Origin: Rubricella aquisinus
Lineage (GTDB): Bacteria > Pseudomonadota > Alphaproteobacteria > Rhodobacterales > Rhodobacteraceae
Assembly (NCBI RefSeq): GCF_014199445.1
Contig: NZ_JACIJS010000005.1
Span: 275,926-339,925 of the forward strand
Direction: 5' to 3'
Length of the DNA stretch: 64,000 bases
The notes beneath the pieces are model-generated. The model was not told the DNA's origin. It was given only the letters and a program-made list of their open reading frames with translations, and ran no database searches. Both the position numbers and the translations under genes were made by a program. Positions 34,287 through 43,112 of the stretch are shown here, in pieces (position 1 is the first letter of the stretch; each line of letters opens with the position of its first letter).

Positions 34287-35192
34287 TCAGCCTCCAAATT
34301 CCACAAGCACTGCGCCCAGTGCAATTAATGCCATAAGCCCCGCGCGCAATGGCCCGACCGGCTCTTTCAGCACAAACCAGCCAATCAGGGCGGCAAAAAC
34401 GGTCGATGTTTCGCGCAAAACTGCCGCCTCCCCAACGGAATCGAGCCGCGTGGCCAGCATCACCGCGCCAAAACTGCCCACAGCGACCAACGCCCCAAAC
34501 GCCCCCTTGCGCAGCAACGGCCCCGGCGCTGGCCGATCCGCCATCCGCCGCCAGCGCACGAGCGCAATCCACGGAAACACGAACAACCCATCCACCACGA
34601 AAAACCAGACAAGGAATTGCAATGGATCGGCGGTCAGCCGGATGCCCCACGCGTCATAGGTGGTGTATCCTGCGGTGGTCAGCCCACCGATGAAAGCAAT
34701 GATCAGGGCATTCTTCAGCGCGGCGCGCCCGATCTTCTCCCGCGCGAGATTGACCAGCGCAAGGCTCAGGATCGCCCCGGACAGCAGCGCCACCCCTGCC
34801 CATTGCATCGGCTCGAACACCTCACCGAACACCATGTAGGCAAAAATGACCGTCACAAATGGCGATGTGCCCCGCACCACCGGATACACGACCGTATAGG
34901 CCGCGCGGCTATAGGCCATCGCCATCAACAGTTTATAGACCGTGTGGATGATCAGCACGCCAACAAGGATCAGCAAAAGCTGCCGGTCAGGCAGCGGGAA
35001 AAAGATCAGCGCAACAGGCAGCGCCGCCGCACCGTAGAAGATATCAATCGCACCCCGCGTCAGCCACGGGTCATAGCGCCCTTTTTGAAGCGCACCAAAA
35101 AGCGCATGCGCCACGGCAGAAAACAGCGCCAGAAACATGGCAAGCTGCGCACCAGCGGGTGTCCCGTCGATGGAGATGATGAAGTCAGACAA
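34287..35192 (-). CDS. DMT superfamily (EamA) transporter
   Basis: A 301-residue protein with ten predicted helices in two EamA repeats (GTSPFVTVIFAYMVFGE in the first, VLRETSTVFAALIGWFVLKEP in the second). Substrate unknown. It lies between ftsY and yciB on one strand, 90 bases after ftsY. It is not closely similar to the transporter at 29069. Confidence 0.88.
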   Translation of the reverse strand: MSDFIISIDGTPAGAQLAMFLALFSAVAHALFGALQKGRYDPWLTRGAIDIFYGAAALPVALIFFPLPDRQLLLILVGVLIIHTVYKLLMAMAYSRAAYTVVYPVVRGTSPFVTVIFAYMVFGEVFEPMQWAGVALLSGAILSLALVNLAREKIGRAALKNALIIAFIGGLTTAGYTTYDAWGIRLTADPLQFLVWFFVVDGLFVFPWIALVRWRRMADRPAPGPLLRKGAFGALVAVGSFGAVMLATRLDSVGEAAVLRETSTVFAALIGWFVLKEPVGPLRAGLMALIALGAVLVEFGG

Positions 35193-35282
35193 GCGGCACC
35201 GATACGCTGCGGCAGGCCAGCGCCCGCTCCGCCGGCCATCGCTCGCGCTGGGACAACCGCCCCGGCAAAACCTGTTCGAGGC

Positions 35283-36275
35283 TCACTCCTCAGCCGCCCC
35301 GGTCAGCGCCTTGGCAAATTCATCGGGATCGAAGGGGGACAGATCATCAATCTGCTCACCCACCCCGATCGCATGAATGGGCAGGCCAAACCGATCCGCA
35401 AGGGCGACAAGCACACCACCTTTCGCGGTGCCATCAAGCTTGGTCATCACAAGGCCCGATACATCCGCGACCTTCTGGAAAATCTCCACCTGCCCGAGCG
35501 CGTTTTGCCCGGTCGTCGCATCCAGCACCAAGAGGGTGTTATGCGGCGCATCTGGATCTTTCTTGCGGATCACGCGCACGATTTTGGCAAGCTCCTCCAT
35601 CAGATCGGCCCGGTTCTGCAACCGCCCCGCCGTGTCGATCATCAACAAATCGGCACCCTCGGCCTCTGCTCGTGTCATGGCCTCAAAGGCGAGCGACGCC
35701 GGGTCGGAGCCTTCGGGCGCGGTCATCACCGGCACCCCGGCCCGCTCCCCCCAGACCTGCAACTGCTCGACAGCGGCCGCGCGGAACGTATCGCCTGCTG
35801 CGATCACCACCGATTTGCCCGCCGCGCGGAATTGGCTCGCGAGCTTGCCGATGGTCGTCGTTTTGCCCGACCCGTTGACGCCGACGACCAGCACGACCTG
35901 CGGTTTCTTGGGATAGATCGGCATGGGGCGCGCCACCGGCTCAAGGATTTTGGTCACTTCCTGCGCCAAGAACCCTTTCACGTCCTCTGAGGTGACCTTT
36001 CGGCCATAGCGCCCTTCAGCCATGTTCGCTGTGACCTTCAGCGCCGTGGACACGCCCATATCGGCGGTGATCAGCAACTCCTCCAGCCGCTCCAGCATCG
36101 CGTCATCCATCACCCGGCGCGGTGCATCGGCGCGGCCCATGGCGCGGGCGATCATGCCGGGCTTTTCCGCCGGGCTGTCCTCCGCCGGGGCCTGCTCGAC
36201 AATATCATCCAACCCTTCGGACAGTTTTGATGAGGACCGTGTCAGCCGATCGCGCAATTTGCCAAAAAAGGACAT
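35283..36275 (-). CDS. ftsY: Signal recognition particle receptor FtsY
   Basis: A 330-residue SRP-type GTPase that docks ribosome-SRP complexes at the membrane. The NG domain is complete: GVNGSGKTTT (G1), DTFRAAA (G2), DTAGR (G3), TKLDG (G4) and the closing GVGEQIDDLSPF. The acidic N-terminal A domain is short. The start at 36275 is chosen because AGGAGA lies six bases upstream; an in-frame ATG at 36281 directly abuts that site. A much longer open frame upstream is antisense to mcl1 and not real. Confidence 0.97.
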   Translation of the reverse strand: MSFFGKLRDRLTRSSSKLSEGLDDIVEQAPAEDSPAEKPGMIARAMGRADAPRRVMDDAMLERLEELLITADMGVSTALKVTANMAEGRYGRKVTSEDVKGFLAQEVTKILEPVARPMPIYPKKPQVVLVVGVNGSGKTTTIGKLASQFRAAGKSVVIAAGDTFRAAAVEQLQVWGERAGVPVMTAPEGSDPASLAFEAMTRAEAEGADLLMIDTAGRLQNRADLMEELAKIVRVIRKKDPDAPHNTLLVLDATTGQNALGQVEIFQKVADVSGLVMTKLDGTAKGGVLVALADRFGLPIHAIGVGEQIDDLSPFDPDEFAKALTGAAEE

Positions 36276-36356
36276 GGGCATTCTCCTAAACCTGTCCTCG
36301 TATCTAGCGATGCGCGCAGGAAAGGGGAAGCGCCTTCGCAGATGCAGCAAAACCGC

Positions 36357-36385
36357 TTGACGCTGACCGCGCAACATTCTATCCG
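36357..36385 (+). promoter_or_regulatory. Candidate promoter of mcl1
   Basis: TTGACG (36357-36362) and TATCCG (36380-36385) are separated by 17 bases and lie about 40 bases before the mcl1 start, in the 147-base gap between divergent genes. The -10 matches the consensus weakly. Confidence 0.35.
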
Positions 36386-36422
36386 ATATGGAAATCAACA
36401 CGACATTTCCTTGCGAGGCACC

Positions 36423-37394
36423 ATGAGTTTTATCGTCCAACCCCAGGCCCCCGCCCGCCCGAACCGCTGCCAGCTTTTCGGCCCCGGCTCCCGCCCCCAG
36501 ATTTTCGAGAAAATGGCAGGCAGTGCGGCCGATGTGATCAACCTTGATCTGGAGGATTCGGTCGCACCGGGGGACAAGCCGCAAGCGCGCAAAAACATCA
36601 TTGAGGCGATCAACGACATTGATTGGGGCAATAAGACCCTCAGCGTGCGGATCAACGGGCTCGACACCCCCTATTGGTATGCCGATGTGGTGGAAGTGCT
36701 CGAACAGGCGGGCGACCGGATTGATCAGATCATGATCCCCAAGGCTGGAAACGCAAAAGACATCTACGCGGTGGACGCCCTTGTGACGGCCATCGAGGCC
36801 GCCAAAGGCCGCACAAAACCTGTCGGTTTTGAGGTCATCATCGAGACGGCAGCGGGCCTTGCCCATGTGGAGGAGATCGCGGCCTCCTCGCCCCGGATGC
36901 GCGCGATGAGCCTTGGGGCGGCGGATTACGCGGCCTCCATGGGGATGCAGACCACCGGGATCGGCGGCACGCAGGCCAATTATTACATGATCGCGGACCA
37001 TGACGGCGACGCGTCCCGCCCCACTTACCTCGTTGATCCATGGCACAGCGTGACGGTTGCGATCGTCGCGGCCTGCCGGACACATGGTCTGTTGCCGGTG
37101 GACGGCCCGTTTGGGGACTTCTCGGATGATGCGGGCTACACCGCGCAGGCAAAACGCTCCGCCACGCTGGGCATGGTCGGGAAATGGGCGATCCACCCCA
37201 AACAGGTCGCCCTTGCAAATGAGGTGTTCACACCCTCCGCCGAACAGGTGACAGAAGCCCGCGAAATCCTTGCCGCGATGGAACAGGCGGAAAAGGATGG
37301 CGCGGGGGCTGCGGTCTATAAGGGGCGTCTCGTCGATCTTGCCTCCATCCGGCAGGCCCATGTGATCGTGAAACAGGCTGAGATGATCGGCTGA
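36423..37394 (+). CDS. mcl1: L-malyl-CoA/beta-methylmalyl-CoA lyase
   Basis: A 323-residue enzyme of the CitE/HpcH fold that cleaves malyl-CoA to acetyl-CoA and glyoxylate and beta-methylmalyl-CoA to propionyl-CoA and glyoxylate, steps of the ethylmalonyl-CoA route for C2 assimilation. RPNRCQLFGPGSRP, INLDLEDSV (metal-binding acids) and GKWAIHPKQVALANEVF are nearly as in the Rhodobacter enzyme. A short insert around HDGDASRPTYLVDPWH differs from that enzyme. The start MSFIVQP at 36423 gives normal length. Other pathway genes are not in the window. Confidence 0.95.
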   Translation: MSFIVQPQAPARPNRCQLFGPGSRPQIFEKMAGSAADVINLDLEDSVAPGDKPQARKNIIEAINDIDWGNKTLSVRINGLDTPYWYADVVEVLEQAGDRIDQIMIPKAGNAKDIYAVDALVTAIEAAKGRTKPVGFEVIIETAAGLAHVEEIAASSPRMRAMSLGAADYAASMGMQTTGIGGTQANYYMIADHDGDASRPTYLVDPWHSVTVAIVAACRTHGLLPVDGPFGDFSDDAGYTAQAKRSATLGMVGKWAIHPKQVALANEVFTPSAEQVTEAREILAAMEQAEKDGAGAAVYKGRLVDLASIRQAHVIVKQAEMIG

Positions 37395-37417
37395 CGCTCC
37401 CTGCGATTCGGCCGTGG

Positions 37418-37447
37418 GTCAAGGTCCGAGGAACGAGCGACCTTGAC
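37418..37447. repeat. Inverted repeat after mcl1 (first of three)
   Basis: GTCAAGGTC (37418-37426) and GACCTTGAC (37439-37447) form a perfect 9-bp stem with a 12-base loop, 23 bases after the mcl1 stop. No T-run follows, so it may be a processing or stability element rather than a terminator. Confidence 0.5.
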
Positions 37448-37485
37448 GCGCGGGCGAATCGTGACACCCACAATTGAGCGGGTGA

Positions 37486-37511
37486 TTTGAGGAACAGACC
37501 TGTTCCTCAAA
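37486..37511. repeat. 26-base near-perfect palindrome after mcl1
   Basis: TTTGAGGAACAG (37486-37497) and CTGTTCCTCAAA (37500-37511) are exact reverse complements separated by only AC. Beyond one bulged A the symmetry continues as GTG/CAC. The centre is too tight for a usual terminator loop; it could be a protein-binding site or part of a mobile repeat. Confidence 0.6.
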
Positions 37512-37573
37512 CACCTCAGCGCAAGGATCCCGTCGCCCGTCACCCCGCGCCAAAGTCGGTCCGCTCTCGGACG

Positions 37574-37612
37574 AGGGCCCGGTGACGGGCGCAGCCCCCA
37601 CCGGGCCCTTTT
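37574..37612 (+). terminator. Rho-independent terminator downstream of mcl1
   Basis: AGGGCCCGGTG (37574-37584) and CACCGGGCCCT (37599-37609) form a perfect 11-bp stem, followed by TTT. It is 180 bases after the mcl1 stop and just before the 3' end of a convergent gene. Confidence 0.8.
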
Positions 37613-37613
37613 C

Positions 37614-38057
37614 TCAAATCACGGCCACATGGATTTCGGTGCGCAAATCCCTCTCGGGCACCTGACCGGCAGTGTTCAAATACACTTCCCGCGCAGGCAG
37701 CGCGGCGGGCGTCAGGCCCTGTTGCGGCAACACATCCTGAAAGAGCCGCTGATAGACCTCCCGCAACCCCTGATACGGCCCCGTGTGCAGGTAGACGAGG
37801 TCACGTCCGGCAGGCAGGCTGACCTCCTCGCAGCCATCGGGCACCGCCCGTCCCGCACTGAGCCGGGTGCAGGCATGTGCGCGCAACGCCTCCTCCGCCA
37901 CCGTGTCCGGGTCGTCGTGATAGAGCGCCTCCATCGGACCCTCGGGCGGGCAAAGGGCTGCAAGCCGCGCAAAAAGCGGGCCGATCCCCGTATAGGCCCC
38001 GTGATGCGCTAGGGCTGCAAAGCGCAACGCGGGTCGTTTTACAATCGTGATCTCCAT
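37614..38057 (-). CDS. Stand-alone GyrI-like small-molecule binding protein
   Basis: A 147-residue protein of the GyrI/AraC effector-binding fold: ITIVKRPALRFAALAHHGAYTGIG at the start and LVYLHTGPYQGLREVYQRLF later. Such domains bind small hydrophobic molecules and occur alone or at the C-terminus of AraC regulators. The start at 38057 has AAAGGA six bases upstream. The next gene upstream on the same strand is an AraC regulator that carries the same kind of domain, so the pair may share an effector. Confidence 0.82.
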   Translation of the reverse strand: MEITIVKRPALRFAALAHHGAYTGIGPLFARLAALCPPEGPMEALYHDDPDTVAEEALRAHACTRLSAGRAVPDGCEEVSLPAGRDLVYLHTGPYQGLREVYQRLFQDVLPQQGLTPAALPAREVYLNTAGQVPERDLRTEIHVAVI

Positions 38058-38154
38058 TTCATTTCCTTTCTGTCTGGAGGGGAGGGTAGACACAGCTCCG
38101 CCATGCCCGCACGCGGCAGGGTTCAGGGCATCGCCATGGGTCGAAAATGCGGGG

Positions 38155-38996
38155 CTAGAGCAGCGGGATATGGATTTCCGTCACCAGATCCGCCGGGGCC
38201 ACATCGCGTGGCGAGTTGAGGTAGAATTCCATCACTGGCCGGTCCGCTGGCTCCAGATCCTGTTGCGGCAACCATGTGCCATAGAGCCACCCATAGGCCG
38301 ATGTCAGCCCCGAATAATGCCCCGAAAGGTCATCACCGCATGGCGCGCGGCGGGTATCTCCACGGGCACGAAACCATCTGGCGTTTCCACTGGGCCATCC
38401 ATCACCACAGCAGCGAGGCTTTCAAGGAACGGCTCCTCAACCGCGCTGGGATCATGATAATAGATGCCAAGCATCGTGCGCGCCTGGCCAAACAATCCGC
38501 GCGCGGCGAGCATCGCGCCGAGCCGCTCAAACCCGATGCCGATCTCCATATAACTGCCCCGGTGCTGGATGCCGATCCCGGCGCAAGCGGGCACGTTCCG
38601 CACCTCCACCGGAAAGGTCGTTTGATCATCGCGGGCCTGTAACTGGGTGCGCAGGGCGGCGTGCGCATCCCGAAACCGGCCAGGCGGCACCCCGAACGCA
38701 GCGGAGAAGGCGCGCGAAAAGCTGGTCGCATCCCCATAGCCGCACGCACCAGCCACGTCCGCGACGCCCGCCCCGTCGCGCAACAGGGCGCTGGCGCGCG
38801 TGAGGCGTGCATTGCGCACGGCCTCTGCCACCGTCTGGCCCGTCATCCCGCGAAACACCCGGTGAAAGTGGAACCGGGACAGGCAGGCCACATCCGCCAG
38901 ATCATCGAGCGACAGGGTTTCTGTCGCGTGTGCGTTGATATGGGCGATCACCCGCAGGATGCGGGTCTCATACTGAGCTTGTCTGGTCTGGGGCAT
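38155..38996 (-). pseudogene. AraC-family regulator with GyrI domain, frameshifted
   Basis: The open frame from 38996 encodes an AraC DNA-binding domain (two HTHs: LSLDDLADVACLSRFHFHRVF and VADVAGACGYGDATSFSRAF) and most of a GyrI-like effector domain, then stops at 38304. The missing end is present in another frame: HYSGLTSAYGWLYGTWLPQQ and on to TEIHIPLL with a TAG at 38155-38157. One extra G in the G4 run (CCCC at 38320-38323 on the plus strand) would restore FRGHYSGL and a normal protein of about 280 residues. This is either a real inactivating frameshift or a base missed in a homopolymer. The truncated protein may keep DNA binding. Confidence 0.8.
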
Positions 38997-39062
38997 GATG
39001 GCTGTCCTTGTGTCCGGTCCAACCTATCTGCCACAGGGCGACCTTGCAGGTCTTGCTGAGTT

Positions 39063-39560
39063 TTAGCCCATCAGGTGACGGCGGGGTTTGGGGCGCTCCC
39101 ACATCTGCTCGGTCACGCCGCCCTGCCAGCGGTCCTTTTCATCCTCGCGCACGATCTGGAACCCGGCCTCGATATAGAGTTTCGCGGCGGCATCCAGCCC
39201 GGCAAAGCTGGTCAGATAGGTCACCGGAACCGCCCGTTTATCAAGGAATTCGACGCCCCGCTCCATCAACTGCCGCCCCAGCCCAAGCCCCTGCGCCCGA
39301 TCATCCACAATGAACCAGCGCAAATGCGCGCGCAGCGGCTTTGCCCCGTCGATCACGAGCGATCCGGCCAGCCAATCGCCCTCCCACACGGTCAACAGCA
39401 AATCGCGCCGCGGATCGAACCGATCCATGAAAAGGCCCATTTCCTTGGCCAAAAGCGCCTCGAACCCCGCACCGAAATCCCATTTTTCGCCGTAATACCG
39501 CATATGCAGCCGGATCATGCCCGCGAGCATTCCGCGCCTGTATCCTTCGACAAACTCCAT
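39063..39560 (-). CDS. GNAT family N-acetyltransferase
   Basis: A 165-residue acetyltransferase. The acetyl-CoA loop is RAQGLGLGRQLME, preceded by the strand LRWFIVDD and followed by the LDAAAKLYIEAGFQIV motif B region, all standard for GNATs. The start MEFVEGYRRGM at 39560 has GAGGGG nine bases upstream; an in-frame ATG at 39581 is an alternative. It diverges from accA with about 80 bases between. The substrate is unknown. Confidence 0.87.
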   Translation of the reverse strand: MEFVEGYRRGMLAGMIRLHMRYYGEKWDFGAGFEALLAKEMGLFMDRFDPRRDLLLTVWEGDWLAGSLVIDGAKPLRAHLRWFIVDDRAQGLGLGRQLMERGVEFLDKRAVPVTYLTSFAGLDAAAKLYIEAGFQIVREDEKDRWQGGVTEQMWERPKPRRHLMG

Positions 39561-39640
39561 CGCTGGCCGCCCCTCTTGCATTGCAACAGGCCCATAGGTT
39601 GCCCTATATGAAACAAACCTAAAGGGGGATGCAGGCGCCG

Positions 39641-40597
39641 ATGCAAAACTATCTGGACTTCGAAAAAGGTCTTGCGGAAATCGAAGGCAAGGCAGCGGAA
39701 CTTCGCGCATTGTCCGCCGATGACGCCAAGATGGATATTGGCGATGAGGCCAGCGCGCTGGACCGCAAGGCGGCGACGCTCCTGTCGGACCTCTATGATG
39801 ATCTGAGCCCGTGGCAGAAAGCGCAGGTGGCCCGCCATCCGATGCGGCCCCATTGCAAGGATTATATCGAGGCATTGTTCACCGAATACATGCCGCTCGC
39901 CGGGGATCGGAACTTTGCCGAGGATCTGGCGGTCCTGGGCGGGCTTGCGCGGTTCAACGATCAGCCGGTGGTGGTGATCGGGCATGAGAAAGGCTCGGAC
40001 ACCACATCGCGGATCAGCCGGAATTTCGGCATGGCCCGGCCCGAAGGGTATCGCAAAGCCGTCCGCCTGATGGATCTGGCGGACCGGTTCGGCCTGCCCG
40101 TGATCACGCTCGTTGATACGCCCGGCGCCTATCCCGGCAAGGGCGCGGAGGAGCGGGGCCAGTCGGAGGCCATCGCCCGCTCGACGGAAAAATGCCTCAC
40201 CATCGGTGTGCCGCTCGTCTCCGTGATCATCGGTGAGGGCGGGTCAGGCGGCGCGGTCGCGTTTGCCACCGCCGACCGGCTGGCGATGCTGGAGCATTCA
40301 ATCTATTCCGTCATCAGCCCTGAGGGCTGCGCGTCGATCCTTTGGAAAGACGCGGAGAAAATGCGCGAGGCCGCAGAAGCGTTGCGCCTCACCGCGCAGG
40401 ATTTGCACAAGCTCGGCGTCATCGACCGCATCATCGAGGAGCCGACAGGCGGCGCACAGCGCAACCGCGACGACGCGATCCAGCGCGTGGGCCGTGCGAT
40501 ATCTGCGATGCTGGGAGAGCTTGCCGGGAAAGACGCCGATACCCTGCGCAAAAACCGGCGTCAGAAATTCATTGATATGGGCAAGAAGGGGCTTTGA
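39641..40597 (+). CDS. accA: Acetyl-CoA carboxylase carboxyltransferase subunit alpha
   Basis: A 318-residue subunit that, with AccD, moves the carboxyl group from biotin to acetyl-CoA to make malonyl-CoA. It starts [21 protein letters not shown] and contains [40 protein letters not shown] and [17 protein letters not shown], all conserved. Start at 39641 gives the usual length; an ATG at 39629 would add four residues. The gene is followed by a long inverted repeat rather than a classic terminator. Confidence 0.97.
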   Translation: MQNYLDFEKGLAEIEGKAAELRALSADDAKMDIGDEASALDRKAATLLSDLYDDLSPWQKAQVARHPMRPHCKDYIEALFTEYMPLAGDRNFAEDLAVLGGLARFNDQPVVVIGHEKGSDTTSRISRNFGMARPEGYRKAVRLMDLADRFGLPVITLVDTPGAYPGKGAEERGQSEAIARSTEKCLTIGVPLVSVIIGEGGSGGAVAFATADRLAMLEHSIYSVISPEGCASILWKDAEKMREAAEALRLTAQDLHKLGVIDRIIEEPTGGAQRNRDDAIQRVGRAISAMLGELAGKDADTLRKNRRQKFIDMGKKGL

Positions 40598-40613
40598 GCA
40601 CGGCCTTGCGCAA

Positions 40614-40749
40614 GCCGGTCCAGCGGCCGTCCGAGGTGGCCGCGGGGACAGACGTGCTGCGCGATTTATGTCTCCAAGTCTGCAAACCCGTGTTCTATGA
40701 CTGCTGTCGAAAAGCGGCCGCCTGAGGGGCGGACGGCCGCTGGACCGGC
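40614..40749. repeat. Long inverted repeat bracketing 136 bp after accA
   Basis: The arms at 40614-40633 and 40730-40749 are perfect reverse complements over 20 bases (left arm begins GCCGGTCCAGCGG). Inside, AGGTGGCCGC (40634-40643) can pair with GCGGCCGCCT (40713-40722) with one G-U. The interior of about 70 bases has no open frame. This looks like a small non-autonomous element (MITE-like) or an elaborate 3' structure between the convergent accA and Pr6Pr genes. Confidence 0.6.
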
Positions 40750-40783
40750 ACCTTCGGCTTGATTCCGGTCCAAATCTGACCAG

Positions 40784-41368
40784 TTACCGCCCGATCACCC
40801 GCCCGACCCCGACCAACATCAGCCCAAGCAGATAGAACAACAGCGCCAGACCCGCGACATTCATCAACGTGGCCACGATCCCCAGCGTTTCCACGTCGAT
40901 GAAGAAATAGGGATAGATATCCCCCGTCAGCCCCCGGATCATCACATAGATCAGATACCCGACCGGAACGCCGATCCATTTCGCCGGTCCTGACCAGCGC
41001 AACCCCTTCTTGTGCGCGATACTGGCCCACCAGATCACCATCAGAATGGGCACGATCGTGTGCAACCCGTGATCGGTGAAGAAATCGAGCGTCCCGAAGG
41101 GATGGTTCCGCGCCAAAAGCGCATGATAAACGCTCCCCACCACGATGATATAGGTCGTCAGCGCCGCCGATAGCCCCGCACCGGGCAAACGGCGCGTCAC
41201 GCTGGCGCGGATGAACACGACAGCGATCAGCAAATTCACGACAATCGTGAAATAGCGCAGCATGTTCCAGATCGTCGTGCCCAGATCCGGCTCCTTGCCC
41301 AAGTTGATATAAACCTGCCCAAGAAGGGACAGTGTGGCGATGGTGGCAATCAGGCGTGTGAGCATCAT
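40784..41368 (-). CDS. Pr6Pr family membrane protein
   Basis: A 194-residue protein with six predicted helices, matching the Pr6Pr (FAR-17a/AIG1-like) group: blocks LRYFTIVVNLLIAVVF, LDFFTDHGLHTIVPILMVIWW and YLIYVMIRG. The paired histidine (DHGLH) and threonine residues are conserved in relatives that act as lipid hydrolases in animals; bacterial function is unknown. The start at 41368 has CGGAGGG seven bases upstream. Confidence 0.85.
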   Translation of the reverse strand: MMLTRLIATIATLSLLGQVYINLGKEPDLGTTIWNMLRYFTIVVNLLIAVVFIRASVTRRLPGAGLSAALTTYIIVVGSVYHALLARNHPFGTLDFFTDHGLHTIVPILMVIWWASIAHKKGLRWSGPAKWIGVPVGYLIYVMIRGLTGDIYPYFFIDVETLGIVATLMNVAGLALLFYLLGLMLVGVGRVIGR

Positions 41369-41396
41369 GGGGCGGCCCTCCGGTTCGTTTTTGCCA

Positions 41397-41421
41397 ATCA
41401 AGCAGGCGCCGCGCGCTTGAT
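41397..41421. promoter_or_regulatory. Inverted repeat between divergent genes
   Basis: ATCAAGC (41397-41403) and GCTTGAT (41415-41421) are reverse complements 11 bases apart, in the 109-base gap between the divergent Pr6Pr and DUF2834 genes. It could be an operator; no regulator is known. Confidence 0.25.
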
Positions 41422-41477
41422 CTAGTCGGGGCAGCGGGCTACGTCGCGTCACCTAAGCCTCAACGAGGAGCTGAACT

Positions 41478-41804
41478 ATGCGCCCCCTGACCCCGCTGCG
41501 CCTGACCTACCTTGCCCTGTTCGTGATCGGCACCGTTTTGCCTATGTATTACTTCATTTCGTGGTTCAACGAATTTGGCTGGTCCATCATGGCGATGGCC
41601 GAGGCATGGAATGTCAATGACGCGACCACCGGGCTGACTTATGATCTGACGGTCGCAGCCGTGACCCTCACGATCTTCATCATCGCGGAGGCTGTGGTGC
41701 GTAAGGATTGGTTGAGCCTCATCGCGATACCCGCCACCTATTGCATCGGGGTGAGCGCCGGGCTACCGCTGTACCTCTTTCTGCGGTCACGCCAACTGGA
41801 CTAA
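41478..41804 (+). CDS. DUF2834 family membrane protein
   Basis: A 108-residue protein with three helices. The block VLPMYYFISWFNEFGW and the end SAGLPLYLFLRSRQL are DUF2834 hallmarks. GAGGAGCTGAACT before the ATG is a good ribosome site. lysA starts five bases after its stop. Function unknown. Confidence 0.85.
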   Translation: MRPLTPLRLTYLALFVIGTVLPMYYFISWFNEFGWSIMAMAEAWNVNDATTGLTYDLTVAAVTLTIFIIAEAVVRKDWLSLIAIPATYCIGVSAGLPLYLFLRSRQLD

Positions 41805-41809
41805 GCCTC

Positions 41810-43084
41810 ATGGATCATTTCCTTTACAAGAACGGCATGCTTCACGCCGAAGATGTGCCGCTGTCCGAGATTGCAGCGGCGGTCGGCACGCCTTTTTATG
41901 TCTACTCCACTGCAACGCTGACCCGGCATTTTCAGGTGTTTGACGACGCACTTGCCGGGATGCCGCATCTGATCTGCTACGCGATGAAGGCCAATTCCAA
42001 CATGGCCGTGCTGCGCGTGATGGCAAAGCTGGGCGCGGGCATGGATGTGGTCAGCATCGGGGAGTATCGCCGCGCGCGGGCCGCTGGTGTTCCGGGCGAA
42101 AAGATCGTCTTTTCCGGGGTTGGCAAAACAGCCGATGAGATGGAATACGCGCTGACCCACGGCATCCGCCAGTTCAACGTGGAAAGCGAGCCGGAGCTGG
42201 AGCGCCTCAGCGCGGTTGCAAGCCGCCTTGGGCTTGAAGCGCCGATCACCGTGCGCGTGAACCCGGATGTGGACGCGAAAACCCACGCGAAAATCGCCAC
42301 CGGCAAGAAAGAAAACAAATTCGGCATCCCGATCAGCCGCGCGCGGGAGGTCTATGCCCGCGCAGCCGCCCTGCCGGGGATCAAGGTTGTCGGCGTGGAT
42401 GTGCATATCGGCTCGCAACTCACCCAACTTGAGCCGTTCGAGCAGGCGTTCCGCATGGTGCGCACCCTGACCGAGGAGTTGCGCGCCGATGGGCATGAGA
42501 TCATCCGCCTTGATCTGGGCGGGGGGCTGGGCATTCCGTATGTGAACTCGAATGAGGCACCTCCCCTGCCCTTTGACTATGGTCAGGTGATCCAGCGCAC
42601 CGTGGGCGATCTGGGCTGCGAGATAGAGATTGAGCCGGGCCGCCTGATTGCCGGAAATGCCGGATTGCTGGTCGCCGACACGATCTATGTGAAAGAGGGG
42701 GAGGGCCGCACCTTCCTCATCCTTGACGCGGCGATGAACGATCTGATCCGCCCCGCAATGTATGACGCATGGCATGACATCATCCCGGTGAAGGAGCCCG
42801 CCCCCGCGACGGAGCCAGTCACCTATGACATTGTTGGCCCTGTTTGCGAATCGGGGGATACCTTCGCCAAAGGCCGGATGATGGCCCCGGTGGCCGAGGG
42901 GGAGTTGGTCGCCTTCCGCTCTGCGGGAGCATATGGGGCCGTTATGGCATCAGAATACAATTCGCGCCCCCTGATCCCTGAAGTTTTGGTCCATGGCGAT
43001 CAATTTGCCGTGGTCAGGGCCCGTCCGACATTTGACGAGATGCTCAACCGCGATACCATCCCTGAATGGCTGGCGGAGGAATAG
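41810..43084 (+). CDS. lysA: Diaminopimelate decarboxylase
   Basis: A 424-residue PLP enzyme for the last step of lysine synthesis. Lys60 in CYAMKAN is the PLP lysine; HIGSQ, the glycine loop LDLGGGLGI and the C-terminal CESGD cysteine motif are present. The start MDHFLYKNG at 41810 gives usual length. It is followed after 28 bases by the TIGR02302 gene. In many relatives the order is argH - small lipoprotein - lysA - TIGR02302; here argH and the lipoprotein lie about 6 kb away on the other strand. Confidence 0.97.
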   Translation: MDHFLYKNGMLHAEDVPLSEIAAAVGTPFYVYSTATLTRHFQVFDDALAGMPHLICYAMKANSNMAVLRVMAKLGAGMDVVSIGEYRRARAAGVPGEKIVFSGVGKTADEMEYALTHGIRQFNVESEPELERLSAVASRLGLEAPITVRVNPDVDAKTHAKIATGKKENKFGIPISRAREVYARAAALPGIKVVGVDVHIGSQLTQLEPFEQAFRMVRTLTEELRADGHEIIRLDLGGGLGIPYVNSNEAPPLPFDYGQVIQRTVGDLGCEIEIEPGRLIAGNAGLLVADTIYVKEGEGRTFLILDAAMNDLIRPAMYDAWHDIIPVKEPAPATEPVTYDIVGPVCESGDTFAKGRMMAPVAEGELVAFRSAGAYGAVMASEYNSRPLIPEVLVHGDQFAVVRARPTFDEMLNRDTIPEWLAEE

Positions 43085-43112
43085 CGCCCCCGGCCCCCAA
43101 AGGGGAGCAGGT

